A stretch of DNA of 64,000 nucleotides from assembly GCA_032622095.1 (NCBI GenBank), contig CP136065.1, positions 36,490,732-36,554,731 of the forward strand, in the 5' to 3' direction. A program made the position numbers and the translations under genes. The notes beneath the pieces are model-generated. The model searched no databases, was not told the origin of the DNA, and saw nothing but the letters and a program-made list of their open reading frames with translations. Of the stretch, positions 1-14,324 are shown piece by piece. Source of the DNA: Siphonodentalium dalli. Taxonomy: Eukaryota > Mollusca > Scaphopoda > Gadilida > Siphonodentaliidae. The first letter of the stretch is position 1. Every line of letters starts with the position of its first letter.

Positions 1-1049
1 GAAAATGGCAGGGGCCACCCACTGTTCCAATTTGGATAGGATAATCCCTGTTGTCATTCCTTTCACAAGACACGACAAACTATTCACTGAAAAGTCACTC
101 CACTGCACCAACAACAGACAACCAAAAAATAAACTTGTATGAATTATTCAGAGAGCGAAGGTATTTAGCATAATAAATTATGGAGATAAGGATACACTCG
201 CGTCTGCTTCTGCAACAATCGTTTGTGTGAACACTAACAGGAAAGCCAAACATCAGCTAGTTATTCTGAGAGATTGGTTGTGCAAACTTTAAAGTCGATT
301 TACGGAAAACAAATATGGTGTCATAACAACTTATAGCATGTTCCATAAGTGTTGTAAATGATTCTTAGCGTGAGAGTTCAGCATATTTAAGTCTATATCA
401 TCTTCGACAACTACTGATACCGTGACAAGGAAATATGTCCCAGTCCATATAAGGTATTTCATAAAAAGCAGCAGGCCAAGATTCATCTTTACAATTCAAG
501 ACATATTGTATGCTCATTTCAGCGAATCAAACTGCTAAGTCAGCAACGTATGAAATTTTCCCACTGTAATACTTTAGCATGGCACTTATGTTAATGACAA
601 TACCAATCACATCGATTGTACCATTTCAGAGAACATAATATCTGAATAACGCAACATTTTAAACATTTAGTCCGTAACTATCGACGATTTTATCGGCGAT
701 AAACAAACAACAATGATTCCAGCAAATATAGAAATATAATTCATACTTAAGAACTACTTTGATTGTTGTGGTTGAGCGAAGTGGTCCACATCACTATAAA
801 GTATCCGCATGTATCGGTCTGGCTATACCAGTAGACCGCATACGTCCCATCAAAGGTCATATCAACTGCATTTTCTGTGCTTTTGTGGTTGGATAAAAGA
901 CACAGCTCGTTGTTTGGATTCATCACTATCATAGATTACCAGGCGATAATCTGTTAGTAAGGTATCTAACAGCTTACCATGTGATTGGCGGAACTGTCCA
1001 AGATAGTAACCGATATTAAAATATAACACGCGACGTTATTAAAAATATG

Positions 1050-1466
1050 AACCTTGATAATACATTTACTATACATGTAGTGTGTGACATTTTCAGTCAC
1101 TAACTAACGCTTACTATACATGTAGTGCGTGTCATTGTCAGACACTAGCTAACGTTTACTATACATGTAGTGTTTGACGTTGTCAGGCACTAGCTAGCGT
1201 TTACTATCGATTTAGTGCGTGTCATTGCCAGTCACTAACTAACGTTTACTATTCATGTAGTGTGTCATTGTCAGTCACTTACTAACGTTTACTATACATG
1301 CAGTGTGTGACATTGTCAGCCACAAACTAACGTTTACTATACATGTAGTGTGTGACATTTTCAGTCACTAACTAACGTTTACTATACATCTAGTGCGTGT
1401 CATTGTCAGTCACTAGCTAACGTTTACTATACATGTAGTGTGTGACATTGTCAGTCACCAACTAAC
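1050..1466. repeat. 45-bp minisatellite, about 9 units
   Basis: The unit starts ACTAACGTTTACTATACATG and continues with a GTGAC...GTCAC mini-hairpin. About nine units are present, with scattered substitutions and one shortened unit. The paralogous site at 45836-45975 keeps only about three units, so copy number changed after the segmental duplication. Confidence 0.9.
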
Positions 1467-3127
1467 GGTTGATTGTTTCTATATGGAGCGAAGTGGTGTA
1501 TTTATAATACCATGCCATTGTTCGCCCTACCTTGCCTTTCCTTAATGGCCAATGCTAAATATTAACTGTCGATAGCTGTCTAACGATTCAGAAACCCCAC
1601 TATCATAAATGCAACATGACCTTCTGGCAATGAACTGTATATTCACAGAAACGAATAATACAGACGTTTCGAGTGAAACTTTTGGGGTTTCCCATTCCTG
1701 GATATGAAGGATTCGAGAATGAAACAATTATATTTTACTGATGTTTGCAGGTATATACACAACTTCCAAAATAAGGTTGCTCAGTTACTTATTTTTAATG
1801 TACTACTGCAAGATGTTCAATGTAGCAGTAAAGACTAACAGCTGTTATCAATACCAATCACATGACCATGCAAGCTATAATAAATCGAACCAGTTGCTTA
1901 ATAGTTTGCTGGTTAGGAGGTCATAACATTGAGTTCATCATATTTCTGCCATCTTTTTAAAGCTAAATTTTTTGGTAAACTTATGGTATTTAATGCTTTT
2001 AGTTACAATGAATATATAAAATATAATTTATATTTCTAAGTTTATGGTGGCCATATTGGTTGCCGTCTCAAATTAGCTTGAGTTGATTCAAAAAGTGGGC
2101 AAGCTATCATAAAGCACATGAATGGAATACTTTGAATGAGAACTGTATTTTTCTCTATGTTATATGGGTTTAATGAGTTTTTAGCATTATAACCACCGAG
2201 TTATCAATGTGAGATCTCACCTAGATAGCTACCAACAGTGTGCCGCATCTCTTAAGTTGATAATTAAACCACCCCAACACACTATGGAGCTCACACAGAA
2301 GAGTAATACTGTTTCCATATGAACAAATATCATATACTCGGTAGCATTTAGTCCATGATGGAAAATCCCATCATAGAATGCTATAAACAAAATAATAGAA
2401 ATGATGTATGCATGTGATTACCACGTAGATATATTTTTGCCACTAGAGCATTATATTTCTCCCGTATTTGGGTACAGTTCTCTCATTGGAATTTGGTTTG
2501 AAAAAACAATTATTGGTGTACTTTTAGAAAACAATATGATTTATCTTGAGTGTACTTATTCTTAGCCTGAAGATTGCATTTACCAGTAATGTCCTTTTAT
2601 GAATAATGCCATATCTGCATTGTCGAAATTCAAAAGAAACGTTCTTGATCAGTTTACTGCTAATTGTGTAAGTATTGTTTGCTATTGGAGTTTCTATGCG
2701 TGCGGCTGCGTGACTCTCCCGAATAAACAGTATTGAGAGGGGCAACTTAACAGTTGGATGTCACACATTATGGTGTCTCGAAATTAGCTACGAACAGGGT
2801 GGATGAAGAGTTCAGTCTGGCATAATAACCGCACCTCTCAGTGCTTGGTATGAGGGCTGAATAATGCTTTCACATATGTTGTGGCTAATAAAAGCAAAAT
2901 ACAAAAATCATTGACAAATAAAGACATGTTGGGATTGATTAGAGGGTTAATTTTCAGTAGCCTAAAAGGAGTTTGTGTGACAGTTTTCAAACAAACGTCT
3001 TTCCGAATCCCCAGTTTACTGACAAACAATATATTTAAGATTAGTCAAATATACATCTATATCCATCGATATTCCGCAGTTCGAGCCACTACACTTTGAA
3101 TGCGCACATAGCCTCAGCCAACATATA

Positions 3128-6100
3128 GTCTGGTCGATAAACTCAAATTTTAGGATCAACCTAGAAAAAAATCGGACTAAGTTGGTTTTTATACCATTTT
3201 GAAGAGGAAGCTCTCCTCTATAACATATCCAAAATCCGCTAAAATCCGCTTTGAGCATTTTTTGTAATTCAAGATGGCGTCCAAGATGGCTGTCATTTTC
3301 CTATAAGTCAGCTTGATGCAATTATAGTGAGAACATATTGCCATATGTATACACATGTATACAATTTTGTGAAGCTAAGACATAACGCCACCTTCATTTG
3401 CCAAAATTGGAAGTACCCGTCCAAGATGGCCGCCAAAATGGCGACCGGAATTGGAATGTTTAAGTTGTTTTACTAATATCTTTAAGATAAGTTTCTGTGG
3501 TTTGGAACTGGATGAGAATTGTGACTTTATTTTATAGTTAGCATATTAAATGACCATTGGAGCAATGAAATATGCTGTTTGTGGAGTCCATACTCCTTCC
3601 GATCACTCAAAAATTCAATTTTACAAAACACGGTATAACATTTCACAAAAGATCCCCATTGGGATTCTAGTCATATTTCATCAAGAAGTGGGAAGAACTG
3701 TGCAATGTAAGTGATGCATTCTATATCAAATTGATATTCGAACTCAATGGTACTAAAATTGTCACTTTGGTTCAAAATGGCTGCCAAAATGGCCGCCAAA
3801 ATATGGAAAATGGTAATTATTATCCCAGCGTGCCATGCAACCGCTTACAAGTTGTGGTGATGCACACAATTGATTATTCTGTCTTATATACATTGAATAC
3901 CAACATTTCTTATGCACCTTGATTAATTTTTACTATTTAATATTCTGAAATTACCAGAATTATGGGATTTTTCTATCACAAACAGTATCCAACTCGGCAA
4001 AAAATAACGTTTCATGTTTGGACCATTTTTTTCAAGTAAAATGGAACTATCTTTGGTATCAAAGTTTCTTTTATTTTGATATGCCTTAAATGTGTCATAT
4101 TGTGGCGTTTTAGACAATATTACTCAAGATGACTTGCAAAATGGCAACCAAATTTGGTAACAAGTTTATATTCCGAACATTATTCTCTGCTGTTCCGAAA
4201 TGGTAGTAAATTGTGACTCACTTGGTTATTAAACATGCTACTTAATCAACTGACAACTAAATTTTATATTCTGGTTGTCCCAGCACCTTATGAGGCACGA
4301 CAAATTCAGTTTAAGGGATGCAGTATGGATTTTGCCGAACACCTCTTTAGGGATTCTGTCAATGTTTTTTAACGGAAACGGACAGAATGTTGAAACTGAA
4401 CTGAAAGAGGTCATATTATGTGGCTACTCTGGCTCATTTGCATCAAAATTGATTACCTTATAAACTATTGTCAGGAAAACCGTTTTCTTCACATTGCATA
4501 TAAAACGCAATTAATGTGGATATTACCTCTATCGATTAGCATATCCTTGAGTTATTGTGGAAAGCGATAGTCCCACATGTGCACCAGTACAAATCACACC
4601 TGAGCATGCAGTCACTCCATATATACATGGACACCACATAAATGGTCGTGTGCCACTCGCTGTGTAGACAAACACCTCACCCATTACCATACAGCCACAC
4701 TTGTGTTTATCCATACACCAAAGCATGACCCTATAGCCGTGAATAACCATACAGAGACACCAGGTATACTCCTACAACTCACACAACCTGTATACATATT
4801 CACTACATACATGAACACAAAGTAACCTCTTGTATACCTATTCGCCTCATCATAGGCCATACAGTCACTCCATGTATATTTATTTGCCACATGCATAGCT
4901 ATATAATCACTAAAGATATACATATACACCACACCGATGACCATACAGTCACTCCTGGTATACATGTTCGTTACATCCATGATCATACATCACTTCTTGT
5001 ATACCTATTTGCCTCACCCGTGGTCGTACAGTCTCACGCCATGTATATGTATATATTTGCAACACCCGTGGCCATATAGCCAATACAGATATACATATAC
5101 ACCCAACCCAAAACCATAGAGCCACTCCAGGTATATACATATAAACCTCACCAATGGCCTTACGGCCCTTCTAGATGTAGCAATGTCCCGTACCGCGCAC
5201 ACGGCCATTCATACACTCCAGACTTGCATATACACCTGACCCATGACAATTCAGCCTCTCGCTGTATACGCATAAACCACATTCGTGATCATAGTCACAC
5301 CTCGTATATCAATTCACCCCACCATTAATTTGTGCCATACTGTCAATCCCTATATACATATTGCCCGTGGCCATATAGTCACTCATAATATACACATACA
5401 CCTCACCCATGACCACAGCGTCACTCCAGGTGTATATATATACCTCATCATTGGCCATACATCCCTTCTAGGTATACCAATACCCCGCACACACGGCCAT
5501 TCGTACACTTCAGACTTGCATATACAGCTCAACCGTGACAATTCAGCCACTCGCTGTATACATATACACCGTCTCCATAAGCATTCAGCTATTCACTGTA
5601 TGCGTATACACACCACCAATGACAATACAATATGGCCTACATATAAACATATACATCCCACCATCACCATGAGGTCACTATCTATATACACTAGCCGACA
5701 ATGGCATCAAAGTGTACTCCATGTATGCATATACACTTCAACAATGACGTGCATTCATTCCATGTACACATATACACATTGCCCATAACCATACAACCAC
5801 ATCCTATTTATACATACACCCATCCATTACCATACATCCAGCATATGTATACATATACACCCACCCATGACAATACAGCCACCCAATGTACACATGTACA
5901 GCCCACCCCTGACCACACAGTCACTCCGTGTATACATCCAGGACAGTGTAGCTGCTCATTTTATACCCATACACCACTTCAATGACCAGACAGCCACTCA
6001 CTGTAAACATGTTCACCTCAAACATCACCATACAGCTACTCCTTATATACCTATACATCTCAACATGGGCACCCCATCCATGACCATATGGTCACACATT

Positions 6101-7486
6101 GTATAACTATTCACATCATTCAAGAATACATTAACTCCATGTATACCTACTCACCTCGCCTATGACCATACAATCAACAGACATACACACTGTATTAAGT
6201 TGATTAATGTTGATGCTAATGGGCCAGAATAGCCACATAATATGATCCCTCTCAGTTCCGTTTCAACGTTCTGCCCATTTCCGTTCAAAAGCAAGAAAGT
6301 TTTTGGCAAAATCCATATTGCATTCCTCAAAATGAACTTGTCATGCCTCGTATGGTACCGGGACAACCAGAATAGAACATTTAGTTGATTAAGTAGCATG
6401 TGATTCACAATTGATTATGTATACATATACACCACGTATATACACATATGCTTATGTATATAATAATGTTTACCAAATTTGGTTGCCATTTTGGAAGCCA
6501 TCTTGAGTAATTCTGTCTAAAACACCTCAGTGTGACACATGTAACACATATCAAAACAATAAACATCGTTGATACCAAACATGGTTTCATTTTACTTTAA
6601 AAAAATGTCTCAAACCTGAACAGCGATTTTTTTGCCGATTTTGATATCAGGTTTGTGATTGCAAATTTCGAATAATTATGGTAATTTCAGTGGTTAAAAT
6701 AGTAACAAATATCCAAGGTGCATCAGAAATGTTAGTAGTCAAGCTATATAAGACAGAGTAGTCAATTGTGTGCACCAACACAACGTGTAAGCGGTTGCAT
6801 GGCTCGCTGGGATAATAACTACCATTTTCCATATTTTGACAGCCATTTTGAGCCAAAGTGACAATTTTGGTACCATTGAGTTAAAATATCAATAAGCTAT
6901 AGAATGCATCACTTACATTGCACAGTTATTCCCACTTCTTGATGAAATATGACTAGAATCCCAATGGGGATCTTTTGTGAAATGTTATACCGCGTTTTGT
7001 AAAATCGAATTTTTGAGTGATCGGAAGGGGTGTGGACCTCAATAACAGCATATTCCATTGTTCCAATCGTCAGTTAACATGCTAAATACAAAATAAAGTC
7101 ACAATTTTCAACCAGTTCCAAACCACAGAAACTTATCTTAAAGATATTAGTAAAAACAACTTTAAAATTCCACTTCCGGTCGCCATTTTGGCGGCCATCT
7201 TGGACGGGGAGTTCCTATTTTGGCACATAAAGGTGGCGTTATGTCTTAGCTTCACAAAAATGCATACAGGTGTATACATATGACAAGATGTTCTCACTAT
7301 AATTGCATCAAGCTGACTTAAAGGAAAGTGGCAGCCACCTTGGACGCCATCTTGAATTACCAAAAATGCTCAAAGCGGATTTTAGCGGATTTTGGATATG
7401 TTATAGAGGATATATTCCTCTTCAAAGTGGTATACAAACCAACTTAGTCCAAATTTTTTCTAGGTCAAACCTTTTATCGACCAAAC
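3128..7486. mobile_element. 4.36-kb foldback-type DNA transposon (element A), non-autonomous
   Basis: The two ends, about 3128-4470 and 6190-7486, are inverted copies of each other over about 1.3 kb. The outer termini are GTCTGGTCGATAA and its near-complement (GTTTGGTCGATAA). TA dinucleotides flank both ends (3126-3127, 7487-7488). The paralogous site at 55534-55538 lacks the element and reads straight through from 'cagccaac' to 'taggccatatc'. The core (about 4560-6180) is a degenerate minisatellite. No transposase reading frame is visible. Both arms carry AAGATGGC-type motifs. The TA target and long arms suggest a Tc1/mariner-like or other TA-targeting family, but the superfamily is not established. 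Confidence 0.8.
4560..6180. repeat. Degenerate ~42-bp tandem repeat forming the core of element A
   Basis: Units follow the pattern CCATACAGTCACTCC, then tgtatacatatacac, then a CACCCATGA-like spacer, repeated dozens of times with heavy divergence. The apparent reading frames on both strands here are by-products of the repeat. It lies between the two inverted arms of element A. Confidence 0.8.
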
Positions 7487-7740
7487 TAATAGGCCATATC
7501 AAGGGATGTCATATTTGTTTTGTAGAGGATTAGAGGAACTGCTATATATAGAGTTCATTGTTCATTACGTAGATCACAAATCCGAGCTCATCGTCAATCG
7601 AACAGTGGCTGAACAGCTCATGAAACCAAACTGCACATGCCGGTAACCGAATGACCCATCGGGGCCCTCTCACAGGACGCTAGCCAATAGCGGTTTTTGG
7701 AACTATAGTGTTATAACACATGTTCTCATTACTTTTTCAG

Positions 7741-7910
7741 CTTTGTACTTCACATTCACCCTCGTCTTGATTGCGGCTTCGTGTTTAATGACCGTCGTCG
7801 TCATCAGCTTACATTTCAAGGCCACAACCAGAGTACCCGGGTGGGCAAAAACCTACTTGATTGATATTGTCGGGTCAGTCTTGTTCGTGAAAGTGCCAGC
7901 TGTGAACGAG
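7741..7910 (+). CDS. nAChR-like receptor gene 1, exon encoding M3 (internal exon)
   Basis: The exon is 170 bp, with a pyrimidine-rich acceptor ending at 7740 (cattactttttcag) and a donor gtatgt at 7911. It opens with two bases completing a split codon, then encodes 56 residues and ends in phase 0. The peptide is a hydrophobic M3 segment (YFTFTLVLIAASCLMTVVV) followed by a short post-M3 stretch with the WAKTYL motif typical of the nAChR MX region. It differs from the gene 2 homologue (55707-55876) at only about six residues and has no stop. The upstream ligand-binding, M1 and M2 exons lie outside the window, if they exist. Whether gene 1 is functional as a whole cannot be judged here. Confidence 0.88.
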
Positions 7911-8159
7911 GTATGTTATGTAAAATCAACTCTTGTTTCGATTAACGTTATGCAGTTATAGCCGAAACATTTGAAGATATATTCAGTAACACGTTATAAA
8001 TGTATTAAATTTGTGTTGATAATGCCCGTTGGGTTATAACTCATAGCCTCATTTTAACAAGAGTTATTTAATCCCAGTATTGGTCAAACACGTATACTGT
8101 CCCCAACAAAATTCCACAAATTAGATAACCTTTTTGCGATCAACAATTATGTATAGGTT

Positions 8160-8251
8160 ATAACCCGCTTGGGTATCTGTACAATAAATACATATCAAGG
8201 CGCTTTAGCGCCGCGATCTGTATTTTTTGTACAGATACCCAAGCGGGTTAT
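8160..8251. repeat. Perfect 23-bp-arm hairpin (small MITE-like foldback)
   Basis: The arm ATAACCCGCTTGGGTATCTG (plus TAC) at 8160-8182 is perfectly complementary to 8229-8251. An inner stem around ggcgctttagcgcc sits in the loop. It lies in sequence absent from the paralogous copy, directly at the left edge of that insertion block. It could be a small foldback element or a transposon terminus. Confidence 0.7.
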
Positions 8252-8361
8252 GACATATTTATAAACTGATTCACACCCAGGGGAAAGAGGAATTGAGCCA
8301 CATTCAATACGATGATTCCATATCAATTACCATTCAATTAAAGGTTAATTGAATGGTTGTA

Positions 8362-11300
8362 GTCTAGGCTGTGCTGGGTGTGATCGTCGCACATCGGGGG
8401 AATTTATGCGACCATCATTTTCTTATGGGAAAATTACTCTAGTTTTCGATTTCAGAGGCGCCGAGCGCCGAGCCGAGATAGGTGACATAATATAACTTTT
8501 CACTATGTTTCATAGGGTACCCTACCTAAAAAATGACATATTTTCAAAGGTTAACAGGCATTAGCCAACTGGTTAACAGGGCAGCAAAATCGGAAAGATT
8601 GTAAACATATTTGCAAAATATGGAACGAATATAGACACTTAATCAGATTCAACATCGTTTTCCTGCTTTCGTTCTGATTTCGTGACGTCATGGTAAAATA
8701 TGTAGCGTGACGCGTCAAAACTTCATGGCGATTCAGACAAAGTGTTGTGCGTCAACTCTGTGCAAAGATAGCATATCTGTCGAATTCTTCCAAGTTATAT
8801 ATTTTTGGAAATGGAAGGGTACCCCCTATATAATGATGTTCATACTTACATTATATCTTACCAAGTATTGACATTATAGACAAAAACTTAACCCTCCCCC
8901 CAATTTCACAAATAACCACATATATGTGTCCATGCAGTTTGTGTACATCAAATAAATTGACAATGCACAGTTTACCTTTTCATATTGTGTAGAATCGTAC
9001 GGCGACACTGATAATGTAAAACATCGTTCAAATCCTAGATGAGGAAGGTAATATAAAATCCAAGATGGCGTCCAAGATGGCCGCCAATTTTTATATTGAC
9101 ACTCTATACACCAGATGTATGGTAACCGGACTAGATCATCAACTCATGCAAATATAGCATATCAGTCGAATTTTTCCAAGTTAAACAATTTTGCAAATGG
9201 AAGGGTATTGCCTACAAAATGATGTTCCTATCTTTATTATATATCTCCAAATGGTAAACTAATCGAGAAAAGCTTAACCCTCACCCCAATTTCACAAATA
9301 TCCACTTAAATGCACCCATGCAGATTGTTTCCAATTAAATATCGACAATGCACATTTTGTAGTGTCATATAGGGCAGAACCATCCGAGGACATGGAGAAT
9401 CTAAGATTCCGTTCAAATCCTAGATTATGAAGGTAATAAAATCCAAGATGGCGTCCAAGATGGCTGCCAAGTTTAATATCGGCACTCTGTGCACACTGAG
9501 TGTGCACTGTGCACACTGAGTGTGCACACCGGTTGTAACTGATCTTTATTTCATAGATGCTGTATTGTAATATGTATAAGTCAACTAGTTACGTAAAACC
9601 AATGATGGAGACCAAAATGGCCGCCATAAAACTAAAAAAAAATCCGATAAAATTACCTGCTTCCGAGTTGCAATGTTATGTCATCTGCATGTTATGAGTT
9701 TTGTAGCTTATTCGTTCGTGCATATATGTCTGTTGATAATGTGATCAGAATCCAATAAAACTGTTGGCATTGAGAAATTAAATGCTCATTTTATTTCTCA
9801 AAATCGACATGCAATGCCAAATTGCCACAATGGGATAGTGTTTCAACCTGACATCCATTTTGTGGTATACAAGTCAACGTTCTGCTTGGTGATGAAACTG
9901 CTGACTCAATAACCAATGTAGGTGTCCACGGTAATGACTCATTAGTCCCGCTTACACAAACCGTCAAGCAATAACAACCAATTTAGAATCCTGATAAATG
10001 CGGGTATGCAAAGAATGGACAATTTATTTTATATATCTCATCAATGTTTTCAATGCGTACTGGGGTAATTTATTTTCACGTTCATTTGAGTGATGTTCTA
10101 TGGAAATAACCGAAACAAATCTCAAACAAATCTGACAAAATACGTATCTGTGTCGTTATATTCTCGCTATGGTCCCATCAGACGTGGATTTATGCTTATT
10201 TACTTAAGCAGTTCATTTGAGTATTTGCTTATCTGTACTTAATTATGTGCCGCTTGATATGCGTGGTTGCAGGTGTATTAATTATTTTATTGAATACACA
10301 TTGACGACCAATAGTATAATTATTGTCCTGCTAATGTACTATAGATCTTGTATGTCTGAGTAGTGGCTGATGCCTTCGGCGAGTTATATATATGCATTCG
10401 CTTCCATATTATTTTATATCTTCCCGGATGTCCAGAATTCGCGTTGCTATCACAATATATTTAAACACATTATATGTATTCAGTATTTAACTTCATACAA
10501 GGCATTGGTCATTTTAAATAATATCAAGTTACTTGGAACTTACCCCAAGAATGTTGCACAGAACCAACTTTCAGGTTTGGTTGGAACAGGTAGAATATTA
10601 TCAAAACTGACCCCTCATTTGTAAATACTAATGCTTTAAATGATAACGGTAAGTGTGAGGCCGTGGTATTGATTGTGCTAAGTCGCATGCAATTTGGATC
10701 CATGAAAGTTGGTCTCACACTGTAGGTATCACACGACTCTCCGTCACACGTACCCAACTATGATAATCACGTACAGTACTCGAATGGGATAAAACTATAT
10801 CATCCAATTTATATATCAGTATGGAGCAATCTCGGCAATTAACCAAAGATGAAAAGTACAAGGATTAGAAAGCCACACAGTTAGAAGACGTGCTCAAAAT
10901 GTCATATACTCAGTTGCTCAGCATTAGGATGATGCTTGTCATACTAAATGTGTCCCTTTCACTGATGCTGATCCATTTCAAGCAACGGGATGGCAACTCG
11001 TTGGTCACATGTTATCAGCCATAGCCGCGGAATTAGTTTTTAATCAAAATAGAGTATAACCGCTACAGGTAGGACATTCTCAAGAAATATAGTAGCCGTG
11101 GAGTACTTTTAACACAAACAATAATTAGCAGCTCCTTTGCACGATCGCCAATTTTCTGCAATGGAACAACCTACGTATCTGATATATGTCAAATATTCAT
11201 GATTGTGGTAATTGTCCCCAGGATACATTTTACGATATGCGTGAACCAATTATATGTATCTGACCGAAAGCATATATGCAAGCATGCGATTATCACAAAT

Positions 11301-14300
11301 ATCAGATAATGTACATAGGTGTGGTAGTTATTGCGTGCATTCATCTAAGTAAACGTCCCAGAATCCTTATTTTAGCTTAATATTGAGGAATTAAAGCCGT
11401 AATGGGTCGGTATATTTTGAGTAAGTTTACCTTGTGAGCACCATACAATCAAACCAGGTTACATCGTTGCATGTGGCGACGGTCCTATATTCGACAATGA
11501 CACACGTTCTTGTTTAAATGTTGGATTGAATGTATGACATATATAGACAATCTCAGTCGGACATGTGATGGCTGTTGGACCTATTTGCTAATAATATGGA
11601 CTCTTCTGCGACATGGGGCAAGGCATATAGTAAACTTACACATAGTATCCCACACATATGAAACTTCGAAAGAAGCAACACCCTTTGCTTCCAGCATATT
11701 AAATTAGTAATCTCTCTACTTTCTTATGTGTACACCTGGTAGGAATTTAGATCGAGATACTTCATGCTTTGAGTTATGGTATTGTACGTGTAAAATTGCA
11801 CACAAATAATGCAAACATATTTGCCCTTTGAAAACCAGTTAAGTGTTACATTTAATAAATGGATCTAGTCTCGACTAAGGTTATGCGATTGAAGTTAAGT
11901 TGTCTTCAAAATTGTCGATTCTAACTCGCCACCTTATTAAATCGAAAAAAGAAATATTTCTTATAATTTGAATTTAGTCCCAATATTAATAAAATTCGTC
12001 CATTTTTCTATTATATATACCCATGCCATTCAGTGCCATTTATGAATTACTTATGATAAACAATTACTTGTTGGGAACAATCACGTATCCAGCTGAAGAG
12101 TAATTGGATTGCATCATATGATTGGTCAGGTCAATTTAATCCAACAATACTGTCACAGTGAATTAACTATTGCAACTTCTCGGCTTATCGTACTTGGCAG
12201 AAATGCCCGCGCACATGTGCCAACCAACTTTTTTATAGTGTTCCCCGAGTTGACAGCTAATGATTAAATTAGGTTCACATAAGAACAGAACATCAACTTA
12301 ATCGTGTCACCGGCTGTGTAGATCCGATAGATGTATGTTACTCATAGCTGATAAGTACCAGCATGATGAAGTCATGTTATCGGTGGTTAAATGTCTAACG
12401 AAATTGTCTACGAGTGGATAGGCCTTATCCAATATAAAATATGGCAGAAACTTATTATTTCTTCGTCTCTTGACGAAATGGATGATCATCATAACAAAAC
12501 GCTCAATAGATGTATTAATATATTGCGACAGCGACGTGAAACCTGAACTGCAGGTGTGAAATAAAATGATATGGAAGTGAGGGCATAAACCTGTGAATTA
12601 ACTCGTCAACCACCCATGACTATAGTACGTTGGTGGGAAATTGATTTAAACTATCGGTTGCAACTGCGAATAGTTCATAAAATGAGTATTTGCAATGAAC
12701 ATGTAACCGTTTATTGTTATCTAAATCTTCAGAGTTGAGAAGTACTAAACAAATACGAATTAGAACTGCTTATGTAAACACCCATTTCCGTGCGGTGAGG
12801 CATCCCGAGGAAATGTAGAGAAAACAGTTTTAGTTCGGTCTAAATTGCTGGTGATTATTGTCCGTTATTACATTGGAACATCGCTTCTTTGAACGTAGAA
12901 ACCAACCACCATGGTAAGCAGTTGACGACATTAGCGGGGTAATGTGAACACAGTTGGCCAACATTTTCGTATAAAAAAAATATCCGCAATTATTGTAGGT
13001 CCGTTATCTCCAGACGGTTTACGATTGCGGGTCTAATGTGCTACTAGCATGGAAAAACTCCTTTATTTATTGATAATTGAATATATAACTATTAGTGCAT
13101 ACACTGCATAGGCATGTTTTAATCGGCATTGTGGCTTCCATTATTGCTGTACTATGGATGTTTGCAGTTGTAGCATCGTGTAGCAGAACATTGACATATA
13201 TACCATCAAATGATTGGATGTCAGTTTGAAATTCGGTCCTATTTAGGCAATTTGACATTAAATGATGTCGTTATTTCGAGAAATTAATGAACAGTTACTA
13301 TCTTAATGTCCCTAGTTCCTTCAGATACGGATCATGTTGGACAAAATGACATATATGTACGAACAAAAAAGCTACAACAGTCATACCATGTGATTTTATT
13401 GCAACTCAGAAGTTGGTCGTTTTATCGGAACAGTTCTGTTTATTTTGGCGGCCATTTTGGTCTTCATCATCGGTTTTACGTCGCCAATTGCCTTATACGT
13501 ATTAAGATACAGACTCCATCCAAGACAAGGCCATATTACATAAAGCACTCGCGATGATCTAGTCCGGTTACCATACATCTGGTGAATAGAGTGTCAATAT
13601 AAAAATTGGCGGCCATCTTGGACGCCATCTTGGATTGTATTACCTTCCTAATCTAGGATTTGAACGATGTTTTACATTATCAGTGTCGCCGTACGATTCT
13701 ACACAACATGAAAAGGTAAACTGTGCATTGTCAATTTATTTGGTGGACACAAACTGCATGGACACATATATGTGGTTATTTGTGAAATTGGGGGGAGGGT
13801 TAAGTTTTTGTCTATTATGTCAATACTTGGAAAGATATAATGTAAGTATGAACATCATTATATAGGGGGTACCTTTCCATTTCCAAAAATATATAACTTG
13901 GAAGAATTCGACAGATATGCTATCTTTGCACAGAGTTGACGCACAACACTTTGTCTGAATCGCCATGAATTTTTGACGCGTCACGCTACATATTTTACCA
14001 TGACGTCACGAAATCAGAACGAAAGCAGGAAAACGATGTTGAATCTGATTAAGTGTCTATATTCGTTCCTTATTTGGCAAATATGTTTACAATCTTTCCG
14101 ATGTTGCTGCCCTGTTAACCAGTTGGCTAATGCCTGTTAACCTTTGAAAATATGTCATTTTTTAGGTAGGGTACCCTATGAAACATAGTGAAAAGTTATA
14201 TTATGTCACCTATCTCGGCTCGGCGCCCTCTGAATTCGAAAACTAGAGTAATTTTCCCATAAGAAAATGATGGTCGCATAAATTCCCCCGATGTGCGACG

Positions 14301-14324
14301 ATCACCCCCCAGCACAGCCTAGAC
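8362..14324. mobile_element. 6-kb inverted-repeat DNA transposon (element B), non-autonomous
   Basis: The termini GTCTAGGCTGTGCTGGG at 8362 and CCCAGCACAGCCTAGAC ending at 14324 are inverted repeats, with TA on each side (8360-8361, 14325-14326). Inverted similarity continues inward for about 0.9-1.2 kb. The left arm holds two tandem copies of a segment of roughly 0.4 kb (around 8745-9130 and 9140-9500) that the right arm has once. The interior, about 9650-13400, has no recognisable protein. Ends and arm motifs (CCAAGATGGCGTCCAAGATG) resemble element A, so the two are probably relatives. The surrounding block is missing from copy 2 at about 56087. Confidence 0.75.

Noticed and set aside
4529-6106. 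Many ORFs of 60-167 codons on both strands
   Set aside because: They follow the ~42-bp degenerate tandem repeat, are rich in His/Thr/Tyr periodicities and occur on both strands; no independent coding signal.
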